From Halalkalicoccus jeotgali B3 (GTDB taxonomy: Archaea; Halobacteriota; Halobacteria; Halobacteriales; Halalkalicoccaceae): DNA of 64,000 nt. Below the pieces are notes generated by a model, which made no database searches, was not told the origin of the DNA, and saw nothing but the letters and a program-made list of their open reading frames with translations. Location: the NCBI RefSeq assembly GCF_000196895.1, contig NC_014297.1, forward strand, positions 372,001-436,000. The letters run 5' to 3'. Positions 11,274 to 20,807 of this stretch are shown piece after piece. A program made the position numbers and the translations under genes. Positions within the stretch are counted from its first letter, which is position 1. Every line of letters begins with the position of its first letter.

Positions 11274-12242
11274 ATGAGCGGGCCAAAGCAGGTCTCCTCG
11301 CCGGAGTACCACAGCGAGAACCACACCGCCGCCCAGACCTGCGGGTGGACCGCAAACGCCCTGCGTGGCGAGGGGAAATGCTATAAGTACGCCTTCTACG
11401 GGATCGAATCCCACCGCTGTATTCAGATGACGCCCGTCGTCAAATGCAACGAGCGCTGTGTCTTTTGCTGGCGGGACCATCGCGGGCACGCCTACGAACT
11501 CGGCGACGTCGAGTGGGACGACCCCGAGGCCGTCGTCGACGCCTCGATCCGCCTCCAGAAGAAGCTACTCTCGGGCTTCGGCGGTAACGACGAGGTCCCC
11601 CGCGAGGTCTTCGAGGGGGCGATGGAGCCCCGTCACGTCGCCATCAGCCTCGACGGCGAACCCACGCTCTATCCCTATCTCCCCGAACTCATCGACGCGT
11701 TTCACGACCGGGACATCACGACCTTCCTCGTCTCCAACGGCACCGATCCCGAGATGCTGGCCCGATGTGAGCCAACCCAGCTCTACGTCAGCGTCGACGC
11801 CGCCGAACGCGCCACCTTCGACCAAGTCGTGCGCGCGGTCGACGACGACGCCTGGGAGCGCCTGATCGACACGATGGACGTGCTGGCCGAGAAAGAGGAC
11901 ACCCGGACCGTGCTTCGCACCACGCTCGTCGGCGGCGAGAACATGCAGGATCCCGACTGGTACGCCGCCTTCTACGACAGAGCCGACCCCGACTTCGTCG
12001 AGCTCAAAGCCTACATGCACGTCGGCCACTCCCAGGGCCGCCTCGACCGCTCGGCGATGCCCGACCACGAGGACGTCGTGGCGTTCGCCGAGGAGGTACA
12101 GGAGTACATGCCGGAACACGAGCATCTCAACGACGTACCGGTCTCGCGGGTCGCACTGCTCTCGAAGACCGAGGAGACGTGGGTGCCCAAACTGAAGAAG
12201 GGAAGCGAGTTCTGGGAGCGCGACCCGCTCGCGGCCGACTAG
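11274..12242 (+). CDS. twy1: tRNA 4-demethylwyosine synthase (radical SAM)
   Basis: 322 residues. The radical-SAM cluster motif is CNERCVFC (C58, C62, C65). Upstream cysteines (C23, C36, C49) fit the second 4Fe-4S cluster of Twy1. VAISLDGEPTLYP and the late ELKAYMHVGHSQ segment are strong family signatures. The enzyme condenses N1-methylguanosine-37 of tRNA-Phe with pyruvate to make the tricyclic base. It is divergent from the MaoC gene and stands alone. Confidence 0.96.
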   Translation: MSGPKQVSSPEYHSENHTAAQTCGWTANALRGEGKCYKYAFYGIESHRCIQMTPVVKCNERCVFCWRDHRGHAYELGDVEWDDPEAVVDASIRLQKKLLSGFGGNDEVPREVFEGAMEPRHVAISLDGEPTLYPYLPELIDAFHDRDITTFLVSNGTDPEMLARCEPTQLYVSVDAAERATFDQVVRAVDDDAWERLIDTMDVLAEKEDTRTVLRTTLVGGENMQDPDWYAAFYDRADPDFVELKAYMHVGHSQGRLDRSAMPDHEDVVAFAEEVQEYMPEHEHLNDVPVSRVALLSKTEETWVPKLKKGSEFWERDPLAAD

Positions 12243-12308
12243 TCCCTCATTTCTGTTACGCATCCCACATCCGTTACGCTTATACGGGACGCTCCCGGAG
12301 TCCGAGGT

Positions 12309-13007
12309 ATGTCACAGACCGCGGTACGGGAGGTCGGCCCCGACGAACTCGCCGTGCTCCGGCAGTTGGGACTCGACGGCGCGCTCTCGGGCGAAGCGAA
12401 GATCTCGTGTTCGGCGCTCGCGGATCGGCTCGATACGTCGAGTCAGACCGCCTCGCGCCGACTGCAGGCGCTCGAAAACGCCGATTTCGTCACGCGCGAG
12501 ACGGTCGCGGACGGGCAGTGGATCGCCATCACCGACGCCGGCGAGCGCGCGCTGCGCGGGGAGTACGACGCCTACCGCCGGCTGTTCGAAGGGGCCTCGA
12601 GCATCGACCTCGACGGCACCGTCACGGGCGGGATGGGCGAGGGCAAACACTACATCTCGCTTCCGGGCTACATGGCGCAGTTCGGCGACCGACTCGGCTA
12701 CGAGCCGTTCCCGGGGACGCTGAACGTCGAGCTGAGCGAAGAAAGCGTCCGACGGCGCGGCGCGATGGAGACGTTCGAGCCGATTCACATCGACGGCTGG
12801 GAGGACGAGGATCGCACGTATGGTCCCTGTGTCTGCTATCCGGCGACGGTCATCGCCGACGAGGAGTACGACACTGCACACGTCATCGCCCCCGAGCGCA
12901 CCCACCACGACGAGGATCAACTCGAACTGATCGCGCCGACGAAGCTTCGGGACGCACTCACACTGGACGACGAGGATGCGATCACCGTGCGAGTGGAGGA
13001 GAAATGA
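12309..13007 (+). CDS. ribK: CTP-dependent riboflavin kinase with N-terminal HTH
   Basis: 232 residues in two parts. A winged-helix N-terminus (about 1-90) contains [23 protein letters not shown]. The DUF120 archaeal riboflavin kinase domain (about 95-232) contains [28 protein letters not shown] and the ending [17 protein letters not shown]. It phosphorylates riboflavin to FMN using CTP; the HTH may also let it act as a regulator of flavin genes. The stop overlaps the ribB start (ATGA), so the two are translated together. Confidence 0.95.
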   Translation: MSQTAVREVGPDELAVLRQLGLDGALSGEAKISCSALADRLDTSSQTASRRLQALENADFVTRETVADGQWIAITDAGERALRGEYDAYRRLFEGASSIDLDGTVTGGMGEGKHYISLPGYMAQFGDRLGYEPFPGTLNVELSEESVRRRGAMETFEPIHIDGWEDEDRTYGPCVCYPATVIADEEYDTAHVIAPERTHHDEDQLELIAPTKLRDALTLDDEDAITVRVEEK

Positions 13008-13666
13008 CCCAGCGCCAGCGAGCCGCGACCGAACGCGCCATCGGGTCGTTTCGCTCGGGCTCCCCAGTGTTGATCCACGATGCCGACGACCGGGAGGGCG
13101 AGACCGATCTGATCTATCCCGCGGGCGCGGTCACGCCCGAGGCGGTCTCCCGTCTTCGCAACGACGCCGGCGGGTTGGTCTGTGTCGCACTCTCGGCCAG
13201 CGTCGCCGGCCGATTGGACCTGCCGTTCGTCCAGGAGACGCTCGACCACCCCGCGGCCGAAGACCACGATCTGGCCTACGACGACCGCTCGTCGTTCTCG
13301 CTGACGGTCAACCACCGCAATACTCGAACCGGGATCACCGACGCGGACCGTGCGCTGACGATCACCGCACTTTCCGAGGCCGCAGGCGAACCGGATCCCG
13401 GCGCTTTCGCCGAGACGTTCCGTGCACCGGGACATGTCCACCTGCTTCGGGCCGCCGAGGGACTGCTTTCCGAGCGCGAGGGCCACACCGAGTTCGGGGT
13501 TGCGCTCGCCGAGGCCGCCGACCTGCCGCCCGCGGTCGTCGTCTGCGAGATGCTCGACGACCACACGGGGGGAGCGCTCTCGCCGGCCGACGCGCGGGCC
13601 TACGCCCAACGCCACGACCTTCCCTACCTCGAGGGCCGGGACCTACGGGCCGGACTCGGTCGATAG
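13004..13666 (+). CDS. ribB: 3,4-dihydroxy-2-butanone 4-phosphate synthase
   Basis: 220 residues. The active-site block [16 protein letters not shown] is near residues 24-39, followed by [14 protein letters not shown] and the later [15 protein letters not shown] and [13 protein letters not shown] motifs of the RibB family. It makes the four-carbon unit for riboflavin from ribulose 5-phosphate. It is coupled to ribK by a four-base overlap, giving a compact flavin operon. I see no recognisable FMN riboswitch, which archaea generally lack. Confidence 0.96.
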   Translation: MTQRQRAATERAIGSFRSGSPVLIHDADDREGETDLIYPAGAVTPEAVSRLRNDAGGLVCVALSASVAGRLDLPFVQETLDHPAAEDHDLAYDDRSSFSLTVNHRNTRTGITDADRALTITALSEAAGEPDPGAFAETFRAPGHVHLLRAAEGLLSEREGHTEFGVALAEAADLPPAVVVCEMLDDHTGGALSPADARAYAQRHDLPYLEGRDLRAGLGR

Positions 13667-13714
13667 ACCCCCGGAAACCGCACACTCATTACCGAGGGAT
13701 TCGACGGGTCGGAT

Positions 13715-14638
13715 ATGGGATTCGACGAGATGGACGTCGACACGATCTGGATGGACGGCGAGTTCGTCGACTGGGACGACGCCCAGATCCACGTCCTCAG
13801 CCACGGGCTGCACTACGGTACCGGCGTGTTCGAAGGGATCCGTTGTTACGACACCGAGGAGGGTCCCGCGATCTTTCGCTGGGACGAACACGCAAAACGG
13901 CTCTATGACTCGGGCCAGCCCTACGGACTGGAGATCGACCACGACTCCGAGGAGCTCGAAGAGGCGACGAAGGAACTGATCCGGCGTCAGGAACTCGAAT
14001 CCTGTTACATCCGCCCGATCGCCTTCTACGGCTACGACAGCCTGGGCGTGAGTCCACAGGACTGCCCGACGCGGATCGCCATCGCCGCCTGGCCGTGGGG
14101 TGCGTATCTCGGCGAGGAAGCCCTCGAGGAAGGCGTGAAGGTCAAGGTCTCCTCGTGGCGCAAGCACGCCTCGAGCCAGATCCCGACCAACGCAAAAACG
14201 ACGGGGCTCTACGTGAACAGCCTGCTCGCCGGCGAGGAGGCCCGCCGGGAGGGCTACGTCGAGGCACTCGTGTTGAACAAGGAGGGCAACGTCGCCGAGG
14301 GCCCCGGCGAGAACCTCTTTCTGGTCCGGGACGGCGAGATCTACACCCCCGGGCTCTCGGAGGGAATTTTGGATGGGATCACCCGCAACAGCGTCATCAC
14401 CATCGCCCGCGATCTGGGCTACACGGTTCACGACGAGGCGACGATCAGCCGCGGGGAGCTACACACTGCCGACGAGCTCTTCTTTACGGGGACCGCCGCG
14501 GAGGTCACCCCGATCAAGCAGGTCGACAACGTCACCGTCGGCGAGCGCGGCCCCGTCACCGAGGAGCTCCAGTCGCGCTTTTTCGACGTCGTCGAGCGCC
14601 GGACCGACGACTACGACGAGTGGTTCAGCTACGTGTAG
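13715..14638 (+). CDS. ilvE: branched-chain amino acid aminotransferase
   Basis: 307 residues of fold-type IV PLP aminotransferase. It starts with IWMDGEFVDWDDAQIHVLSHGLHYG; the PLP lysine is K161 in NAKTTGLYVNSLLA. EGPGENLFLVRDGEIYTP and FFTGTAAEVTPIKQVD complete the signature. It catalyses the last step of Val, Leu and Ile synthesis, or the first of their breakdown. It is about 50 bases downstream of ribB on the same strand, but the pathways are unrelated. Confidence 0.96.
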   Translation: MGFDEMDVDTIWMDGEFVDWDDAQIHVLSHGLHYGTGVFEGIRCYDTEEGPAIFRWDEHAKRLYDSGQPYGLEIDHDSEELEEATKELIRRQELESCYIRPIAFYGYDSLGVSPQDCPTRIAIAAWPWGAYLGEEALEEGVKVKVSSWRKHASSQIPTNAKTTGLYVNSLLAGEEARREGYVEALVLNKEGNVAEGPGENLFLVRDGEIYTPGLSEGILDGITRNSVITIARDLGYTVHDEATISRGELHTADELFFTGTAAEVTPIKQVDNVTVGERGPVTEELQSRFFDVVERRTDDYDEWFSYV

Positions 14639-14668
14639 TCGCCTGCAGTCGTCATACCGGGCCTCGAG

Positions 14669-15493
14669 TTACCGGCCGACCCACCGCAGTATCAACAGCG
14701 TCCCTTCGAAGAGGCCGACCATCGTCAGCGCGACGATGATGGGGGCCATCCCCGTCGGGTCGGGACTGGAGACGAACGCGACGCCGAGAAACGCCCCCCA
14801 GAAGTAGAGCCGTCGTTCGGTGAGCCACCGCCTCGTCGTGAGCCCCATCATGATCGCCAGCATGATCAACAGCGGAATCTGAAAGACGATCGCGAGATAC
14901 CCCATCAGGATCAACATGAGCCCGAAGGTATCGCCCAGCCCGAACGCGATCGCGCCGGCGTCCTGTGAGTACGTCAGGAAGTAGGTGAAGATAGCGGGCA
15001 AGACGACGAAAAACGCGAAGAGCACGCCCACGATAGCCAGGATCAGGCTCGTGGGAACGGCCGCGAGGTAGTACTTGCGCTCGTTCCGGTAGAGGCCCGG
15101 ACGCATGAACCGGTAGGTCTCATAGACCATCACCGGCAGTGCGACGATCAACCCCGCGAGACTGGCGACCTTGATGCGCGCGAGGACGAACTCCAAGGGG
15201 CCGTACACCCGGGGTTGGGCGACGTCGCCGCCCGGAAGCACGGAGTACCAGATGAAGGTGATGAGCTGGTCGGCAAGCGGGAAGACGACGATGCTGACCG
15301 ATCCGGCGACGACGATGACGATCGCCAGTCGCTTTATCATCTCCTCGATGTGGTCGGCAAGCGGCATCTCCTGGTCCTCGGAGGGTGCGGAGAGTCCGCC
15401 GACGTCGGCTTCCTCCTCGGCCGTGGCCGCTGTCGTGGTCGTGCCGCCGTCGGGGACGGCCCGCTCACGGCCGGACCTGCGATGCTCGCCCAT
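14669..15493 (-). CDS. tatC: twin-arginine translocase subunit TatC (single-length)
   Basis: 274 residues with six membrane segments after an N-terminal charged region of about 45 residues. The family motifs are MPLADHIEEMIKRL, FMRPGLYRNERKYY, FGLMLILMGYLAIVFQIPLLIM and AFVSSPDPTGM. TatC binds the RR signal of folded substrates and starts their export. Haloarchaea send most secreted proteins through Tat. It is divergent from tatCt across about 105 bases, so both are probably controlled from the same short region. Confidence 0.95.
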   Translation of the reverse strand: MGEHRRSGRERAVPDGGTTTTAATAEEEADVGGLSAPSEDQEMPLADHIEEMIKRLAIVIVVAGSVSIVVFPLADQLITFIWYSVLPGGDVAQPRVYGPLEFVLARIKVASLAGLIVALPVMVYETYRFMRPGLYRNERKYYLAAVPTSLILAIVGVLFAFFVVLPAIFTYFLTYSQDAGAIAFGLGDTFGLMLILMGYLAIVFQIPLLIMLAIMMGLTTRRWLTERRLYFWGAFLGVAFVSSPDPTGMAPIIVALTMVGLFEGTLLILRWVGR

Positions 15494-15599
15494 TCAGCGT
15501 GAGCTAGGTATCCGGGCGGTTATAGGCTTTCTTTCTCGATGCGCTCGCACGCGCTATGGAGAAGAAGATTGATAACCGGCTACCGGCTAGCCCTACTGA

Positions 15600-18281
15600 A
15601 TGTCGGGTTCGATCGTCGACGAGGACACCGCCCGGAGTCTGAACAGCGGGCGAGAGACGATCGGGGCGGTACTGTCGACGATCCAGACCCACCTCCAGAA
15701 GGTCTTCATCGTTTTCGTCGTCGGCTTTCTCGGTACCTTCTATGCGCTCCGGGCCGTCGTCTGGGACTGGCTCCGATCGGTCACGGTCTCGGGGATGCCC
15801 CCGGAGGTGATCGATCGCTTCGCGATCATCGTCACGACCCCCTTCGAGGTGATCCTACTGCAGGCGAAAATCGGGATCGTCGCCGGAATCCTCGTCTCGA
15901 TTCCGCCGCTGCTCTATCTCTCGCGACACGAACTGCGCGCGCGGGGCTACTGGCCCCAGACCCCGATCGCACGCTGGAAGCTCGTCGGGATCGCGCTCAT
16001 GTCGCTGTTGTTGTTTCTGGGTGGGGTCTCGTATGCCTACGGCCTGTTTTTCCCGCTCATCCTCGGGTTTCTCGCGGAGTTCTCCTACGGCGTCGGGGTC
16101 GACCCGACGTGGTCGATCGTCATGTGGACGGAGTTTCTCGTCCTGCTTACGGTCTCGTTCGGGCTGGCCGCCCAGTTACCCCTCGCGATGTGTTCGCTCG
16201 CCTACGCCGAGATCGTCCCCTACGAGACGTTCCGGGACAAGTGGAAGTACGCGGTGCTCGGGATCTTCATCTTCGGCGCGATGTTCTCGCCGCCCGATCC
16301 CATCTCCCAGATCATGTGGGCGGTTCCGCTCGTGATCCTGTACGCGTTCAGCCTCGGCCTGACGCGCTTTGTCGTCACGCTCAAGCGGGGCGGTCGGGCC
16401 AACGTTCGGGGCACCCTAAAGCGGAACCTCCCGCTTCTGTTCGGCGCCCCGCTGTTGCTCGCTGCCGGAGCCTACGGCGCGCTCGTCGCCGGACTGGGCG
16501 AATATTTCAACGAACTGCTGCTCGAACCGCGTGATATCGCCCTCCCGCAGGCGCTCTGGCTGCAGGAACTGCTGGGCGTCCCCCGCGAGGTCGCGCTGGC
16601 GGTCGGGGCCGCGGCGGTCCTGTTCGCCGTGGCGTTCGTTCTGGTCGTCTTTTACTTGCTCATCTCCTCGGTCGAGCAGTCCCCCCCGGGGCCGACCGGC
16701 CGGATGGGCGATCCCGAGGCCATCGACCTCTCGGAACTCGACGCGGCGGGCGTTCGGGCCGCACCCGGAGGGGCCTTCGCGGCGCTCTCCGAGGAGGAGG
16801 CGCTTGCGATCGCCCGCGAGGCGATGGACGAGGAGAACCCCGAGAAGGCCCAGGCAGTCCTCGATCGGTTCGACGCGATCCACGCCGAGGAGGCAGAACC
16901 CGCCACGGCGGCCGACTCGGAGGACGCGGCCGCCGAGAGCGCCGGGGAAGACGACGAGGAGGACGTCGGCGGGATCCTGACGGGAACCGCGACGGGGATG
17001 TTCGCGGCGTTCTCCGAGGAGAAGGACGAGGACGACATCGGCGGGTACCTCTACGACGTCAAGTACATCGCCGACAGCCTCCGCTCGCGGCTGTTGTGGA
17101 TCTTCGCGGTCTTCGGGGTCGTACTGATCGGGGTCTTTACGTTCTTCTACATCGGCGGGGTGCGGATCATCACCCAGGACTTCGTCTCGCGGATGCCACG
17201 GGCCGTCGTCAGCATCGACGACGTCCGGGTCGTCGACCTCCACCCCGTCGAGACGCTGATGTTCATCATCAAGGTGAGCACCCTCGTGGCGTTGCTCTCG
17301 ATCGTGCCGATGGTGCTGTACTTCGCGTGGCCGGCGATGAAAGAGCGCGGGCTGACGCGGGGCCAGCGCTCGGTGGTCTACGAGTGGACCGTCGCGATCG
17401 CGCTGGCGTTGGCCGGGGGTACCCTGCTCGGGTACTACTACATCGCACCCGGCCTCATCGGGTTTCTCGTCTACGACGCCACCCAGGCCGGGATGGTGAT
17501 CTCCTATCGTATCAGCAAGTTCTCGTGGCTGATCATCTACACCACCGTCGGCGTCGGGTTGCTCGCTTGCGTGCCGCTCACGATGTGGATGCTCTTTCGG
17601 GGCAAGGTCGCCTCCTACTGGGGGATGCGCACCCGCTGGCGCGAGGTGACCATCGCCGTCTTCGCCGTCGCCGGGCTCGTGACGCCGGTCAGCGTCCTGA
17701 CGATGTTCATCGTCGCGATCCCGACGATGCTCGCCTACGGGGTCGGCCTCGCGGGGCTGTGGGCCATCACCCTCGGCGGGCGACGCGACTTCACCGAGCG
17801 CCCGGAGACCGGACCCGACGCCGGCAACTCGAAGTGGCTCGCGTTGATCATCGTCGTGTTCCTCGTGATCGGGGGCGCCGTCGCGGCCACCGGCGGGGGG
17901 ATCGGGTCGGTGCTCTCGGATGATATCCCCGACGCCCCCGGTCCCACCGAGGGCGATGACCCGGCGACCGGAAGCGACGACAACGGGACGGATACCGATT
18001 CGCCGGCTGAGGACCCCGAGGCCACAAGCGGTGACGGCTCGGCCGCCGAACCCGACGACGACGGGAGTTCGGGGAGCGGCGACTCGGCCGGCGACGGTTC
18101 GGCGGACACCGACTCGGGCCCCTTCGAGGGCGATGACGAGTCCGGCGATTCGAGCGACTCTGCCGGCTCCGATACCGACGCTTCCGAGGACTCCGACGGG
18201 AACGGCGGAACGGACGGGAGCGACGACGATGGCGAAAACGGGAGTTCGGGGATCGACGTTCGCGAGCCGATCGACGGGTAG
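15600..18281 (+). CDS. tatCt: double-length twin-arginine translocase TatCt
   Basis: 893 residues, the haloarchaeal fusion of two TatC units with 14 predicted membrane segments. Unit one spans about residues 20-260 (LQKVFIVFVVGFLG; GIFIFGAMFSPPDPIS). Two linking TM helices lie at about 275-360, an acidic cytoplasmic linker at about 365-480, and unit two at about 485-740. A further TM (WLALIIVVFLVIGG) is near residue 746. The last ~120 residues are a low-complexity Asp/Ser/Gly/Glu tail, making the protein longer than the roughly 700-750 residues I expect. Its stop directly abuts the stop of the convergent DUF4397 gene. Confidence 0.95.
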   Translation: MSGSIVDEDTARSLNSGRETIGAVLSTIQTHLQKVFIVFVVGFLGTFYALRAVVWDWLRSVTVSGMPPEVIDRFAIIVTTPFEVILLQAKIGIVAGILVSIPPLLYLSRHELRARGYWPQTPIARWKLVGIALMSLLLFLGGVSYAYGLFFPLILGFLAEFSYGVGVDPTWSIVMWTEFLVLLTVSFGLAAQLPLAMCSLAYAEIVPYETFRDKWKYAVLGIFIFGAMFSPPDPISQIMWAVPLVILYAFSLGLTRFVVTLKRGGRANVRGTLKRNLPLLFGAPLLLAAGAYGALVAGLGEYFNELLLEPRDIALPQALWLQELLGVPREVALAVGAAAVLFAVAFVLVVFYLLISSVEQSPPGPTGRMGDPEAIDLSELDAAGVRAAPGGAFAALSEEEALAIAREAMDEENPEKAQAVLDRFDAIHAEEAEPATAADSEDAAAESAGEDDEEDVGGILTGTATGMFAAFSEEKDEDDIGGYLYDVKYIADSLRSRLLWIFAVFGVVLIGVFTFFYIGGVRIITQDFVSRMPRAVVSIDDVRVVDLHPVETLMFIIKVSTLVALLSIVPMVLYFAWPAMKERGLTRGQRSVVYEWTVAIALALAGGTLLGYYYIAPGLIGFLVYDATQAGMVISYRISKFSWLIIYTTVGVGLLACVPLTMWMLFRGKVASYWGMRTRWREVTIAVFAVAGLVTPVSVLTMFIVAIPTMLAYGVGLAGLWAITLGGRRDFTERPETGPDAGNSKWLALIIVVFLVIGGAVAATGGGIGSVLSDDIPDAPGPTEGDDPATGSDDNGTDTDSPAEDPEATSGDGSAAEPDDDGSSGSGDSAGDGSADTDSGPFEGDDESGDSSDSAGSDTDASEDSDGNGGTDGSDDDGENGSSGIDVREPIDG

Positions 18282-19019
18282 TTACTGCTCGCCCGGCGCG
18301 GCGTCCTCGCTGATCGCAAGCGAGAACCCGAGTCCGTCGGGGGCGGCGTCGGGTGCCGATTCGGGGTCCTGGTAGCCGACGCCGAACGCCGAGTAGACGC
18401 GCCCGGCCTCGGGTGCGATCTCGAAGCGGGCGATGGTCTTTCCGTCGGTGGCGTTGATCGCCACGACGGTCTCGCCCGCCGGAACCGCCGTCGTTCGACT
18501 GTCCCCGAACGAAAGTCCCTCCGCGACCATCGTGCCGCCCTCGGTCATGACGTCGACCGCGGGCGTATCGGGTGAGGCGTGGACCGCCCGCAGGCGGGCC
18601 TGACCCGACGGTGGCGGGCTGTAATCGTCCGTCAACGCCACCAGATCGAACTCGTTGCCGCTCACCGCACAGACCTCGCCGAGCGCAGCGAGGGTACTCG
18701 GCCCCGATTCGACGGTCGTCTCGGTTTCGAGGAGGGCGTTCTCGACGCCTTCGCCGGTCGGGACGACGGCGACGTCGTAGGTGCCCGGCTCGGCGGGTGT
18801 CGTGCCCTCCTGGAGCGTGAGGGGCTCGACGCCCTCGAACCACAACTCGCCGTCGACGTGGACGTCGATCGCCGGGGCGTCCGGCGAGAGGTGCACGACG
18901 CGGGCGACGTTCTCCTGGTTCCGGTCGTGAGTGTCCGCACCGGCGACGGTGGTTCCGGCAGAGAGGGCCATTCCGGCTCCGAGCGCGGCGAGAACGCCGC
19001 GTCTGGTGTACTCGGTCAT
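18282..19019 (-). CDS. Tat-exported DUF4397-domain protein
   Basis: 245 residues. The N-terminus TRRGVLAALGAGMALSAG, ending near AGADTH, is a Tat signal with the paired arginines at residues 6-7. The mature part holds two DUF4397-type repeats, each beginning with a close copy of a VHxSPDxPAxDV motif (VVHLSPDAPAIDVHVDG and VHASPDTPAVDVMTEG). DUF4397 proteins are cell-surface or secreted beta-rich proteins without known enzymatic function. It is convergent with tatCt with no bases between the stop codons. The immediate linkage to a Tat translocase may be coincidental. Confidence 0.9.
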   Translation of the reverse strand: MTEYTRRGVLAALGAGMALSAGTTVAGADTHDRNQENVARVVHLSPDAPAIDVHVDGELWFEGVEPLTLQEGTTPAEPGTYDVAVVPTGEGVENALLETETTVESGPSTLAALGEVCAVSGNEFDLVALTDDYSPPPSGQARLRAVHASPDTPAVDVMTEGGTMVAEGLSFGDSRTTAVPAGETVVAINATDGKTIARFEIAPEAGRVYSAFGVGYQDPESAPDAAPDGLGFSLAISEDAAPGEQ

Positions 19020-19102
19020 CGTTACACTCCTCTATCGTACCGAATAATAAAAGCCGTCGATCGAGTCGGGCCGCTTATCAGTCCCCCCGATATTCTTCAG
19101 AT

Positions 19103-19282
19103 ATGCCCAAGATAAGCGTCGAAGTGCCCCGTGAGCTGCTTGCTGACCTCGACGCCCACGTCGGCGACGACGGGAAGTTCGTCAACCGAAGCGAGGCGAT
19201 CCGCGCCTCGGTACGAAAGACGTTGGACCTGCTCGACGAGATCGACGATCGCCACGGACGCCTCGACGATGAACTCGAGTGA
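19103..19282 (+). CDS. ribbon-helix-helix (CopG-type) regulator
   Basis: A 59-residue protein beginning MPKISVEVPRELLADLDAHV, with FVNRSEAIRASVRKTLD. This is a complete ribbon-helix-helix DNA-binding fold: a beta strand for dimer contacts, then two helices. Its last 14 bases overlap the start of the YhhQ-type transporter in another frame, so the two are translated together. The context suggests it represses the transporter operon. Confidence 0.88.
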   Translation: MPKISVEVPRELLADLDAHVGDDGKFVNRSEAIRASVRKTLDLLDEIDDRHGRLDDELE

Positions 19283-19979
19283 GTCGAACGCGCCGCGACT
19301 CGTGCTGGCGGCGGCGTTCGTTACGGCGCTGGTCGTCGCCCAGTTGCTCGCGGTGAAGATCCTCGCACTTTCGCTCCCCGTCGGGCTGCCGGTCGTCGGA
19401 AGCGAGATCATCGTTCCCGCGGGCGTGCTGGCGTACGCGATCACGTTCCTCGCCACCGACTGTTACGGAGAACTCTACGGCAAACGTCCTGCTCGGACGC
19501 TGGTGACGGTCGGTTTTGCGATGATCCTCCTCATGCTGGCGTTGCTCTGGCTCGCGATCCTCGCACCCGGATCGCCCGCGGGCGTCGACCCCGAGCTGTT
19601 CGAGCAAGTCCTGGCCCCGAGTACGAACGTCGTCCTCGGCGGCCTCCTCGCGTATCTCGTCAGCCAGCACTGGGACGTGATCGCCTTCCACGGGATCCGC
19701 GAGCGAACCGGCGACCGGCTGTTGTGGGCTCGTAACGTCGGCTCGACGGCGACCAGCCAGGCGCTCGATACCGTCGTGTTCGTCCTCGTGGCGTTCTCGC
19801 TTGCGCCCACGCTGTTCGGGATCGGGGTGGCGCTTCCGGCGGGCGAACTACTGGCGCTGATCGTCGGCCAGTACCTGCTCAAACTGCTGATCGCGCTCGC
19901 GGACACGCCCGTGGTGTACGGGGTCGTCGGGCTGGTGCACTCGCGCCGGGACGAGCGCGGAGCGACGCCCGCCGACTAG
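19269..19979 (+). CDS. queuosine-precursor transporter family protein (YhhQ/VUT-like)
   Basis: 236 residues with about six membrane helices. Recognition features are VTALVVAQLLAVKIL, the FLATDCYGELYGKRPAR motif and the conserved VSQHWDVIAFHGIRERTGDRLLWARNVGSTATSQALDT region, all typical of the ECF-like YhhQ family that imports 7-deazaguanine precursors. In archaea a plausible cargo is preQ0 for archaeosine. The ATG at 19269 lies inside the end of the RHH regulator gene. The gene is convergent with rlmE, overlapping by four bases. Confidence 0.9.
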   Translation: MNSSESNAPRLVLAAAFVTALVVAQLLAVKILALSLPVGLPVVGSEIIVPAGVLAYAITFLATDCYGELYGKRPARTLVTVGFAMILLMLALLWLAILAPGSPAGVDPELFEQVLAPSTNVVLGGLLAYLVSQHWDVIAFHGIRERTGDRLLWARNVGSTATSQALDTVVFVLVAFSLAPTLFGIGVALPAGELLALIVGQYLLKLLIALADTPVVYGVVGLVHSRRDERGATPAD

Positions 19980-20731
19980 TCGAGCCGCTTCGCGAACGCG
20001 AAGTTCGGCTTGACCTCCTCGATCTCGATCTCGGCGCTCTCGTCCTCCCCGGCGTCGGGAACGAACACGGTAAAGCCCTCCACTTTCGCGATCCCGTCGC
20101 CCTCGCTTCCGACGTCCTTGATCCCGACGGTCAGCCGTTGGCCGGCCTCGACCGGCGCGGTCAGGAAGCCCTTCGCGATCAGGTAGACCTCCGAGGACTC
20201 CTCGCGTGAGGCCGCAGGCGAGGTGGTGCGGACGTACTCGAACTCCGCCTCCATGTCGTCCCTGAGCGCGTCGAGGTCCCGTCCCTCGAAGACCTTCACG
20301 ACGAGATCGCCCCCCGGGGTCAGGATCTCGCGGGCGGTCTCGAACGCCTGGCGGGCGAGGTGGACCGAGCGGGCCTGATCGAGCGAGTACTCGCCGGTCA
20401 TGTTGGGCGCCATGTCCGAGAGTACCGTGTCGGCCTCGCCGATGCGCTCGATTATCTCCCCCCTCGTTCCCTCGTCGGTCATGTCGCCCTTGATCGTCTC
20501 GACCCCTTCCAGCGAGTCGATTCGCTGGAGGTCGACGCCGATCACGGTTCCGGTGCCGACGCGCTCGCTTGCGACTTGGAGCCACCCGCCCGGGGCGGCA
20601 CCCAGATCGACGACGCGGTCCCCGTGTGAGAGGAGGTCCTCCATTTCGTCGAGCTGCTGGAGCTTGTACGCCGCCCGGGAGCGATACCCCTGCTGTTTCG
20701 CCTTGTTGTAGTACTCGTCCTTGCCGGCCAT
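19976..20731 (-). CDS. rlmE: 23S rRNA (uridine 2'-O) methyltransferase with TRAM domain
   Basis: 251 residues. An N-terminal FtsJ/RrmJ methyltransferase (about 1-190) has [14 protein letters not shown], the SAM-binding [26 protein letters not shown] and LVVKVFEG, containing the K-D-K catalytic set. A C-terminal TRAM RNA-binding domain (about 192-251) includes [23 protein letters not shown]. This combination is typical of haloarchaeal RlmE, which methylates a uridine in the peptidyl-transferase region of 23S rRNA. It is divergent from pcn. Confidence 0.95.
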   Translation of the reverse strand: MAGKDEYYNKAKQQGYRSRAAYKLQQLDEMEDLLSHGDRVVDLGAAPGGWLQVASERVGTGTVIGVDLQRIDSLEGVETIKGDMTDEGTRGEIIERIGEADTVLSDMAPNMTGEYSLDQARSVHLARQAFETAREILTPGGDLVVKVFEGRDLDALRDDMEAEFEYVRTTSPAASREESSEVYLIAKGFLTAPVEAGQRLTVGIKDVGSEGDGIAKVEGFTVFVPDAGEDESAEIEIEEVKPNFAFAKRLD

Positions 20732-20787
20732 TCGATTACTGGACGTAGGCGTGCGAGGGGCTTACCGGCTTCGCTCCCGCCTCACGG

Positions 20788-20807
20788 TCACGCGCGCACG
20801 CGCGTGA
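20788..20807. promoter_or_regulatory. perfect 20-bp palindrome upstream of pcn
   Basis: tcacgcgcg (20788-20796), a two-base spacer, and cgcgcgtga (20799-20807) form a perfect inverted repeat. A TATA-like TTTTTA (20822-20827) follows, placed correctly for a leaderless start at the pcn ATG (20855). The palindrome sits immediately upstream of the BRE/TATA position, where an activator or repressor dimer would bind. It could equally affect the divergent rlmE (start 20731). Confidence 0.6.

Noticed and set aside
13005-13715. FMN riboswitch for the ribK-ribB genes
   Set aside because: There is no room upstream of ribK (66 bases to twy1) or between the overlapping genes, and no conserved riboswitch core is seen.
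17940-18280. The repetitive end of tatCt as a DNA repeat array
   Set aside because: The repetition is in codons for Asp, Ser, Gly and Glu; unit lengths are irregular, so it is a low-complexity protein tail, not a nucleotide repeat.
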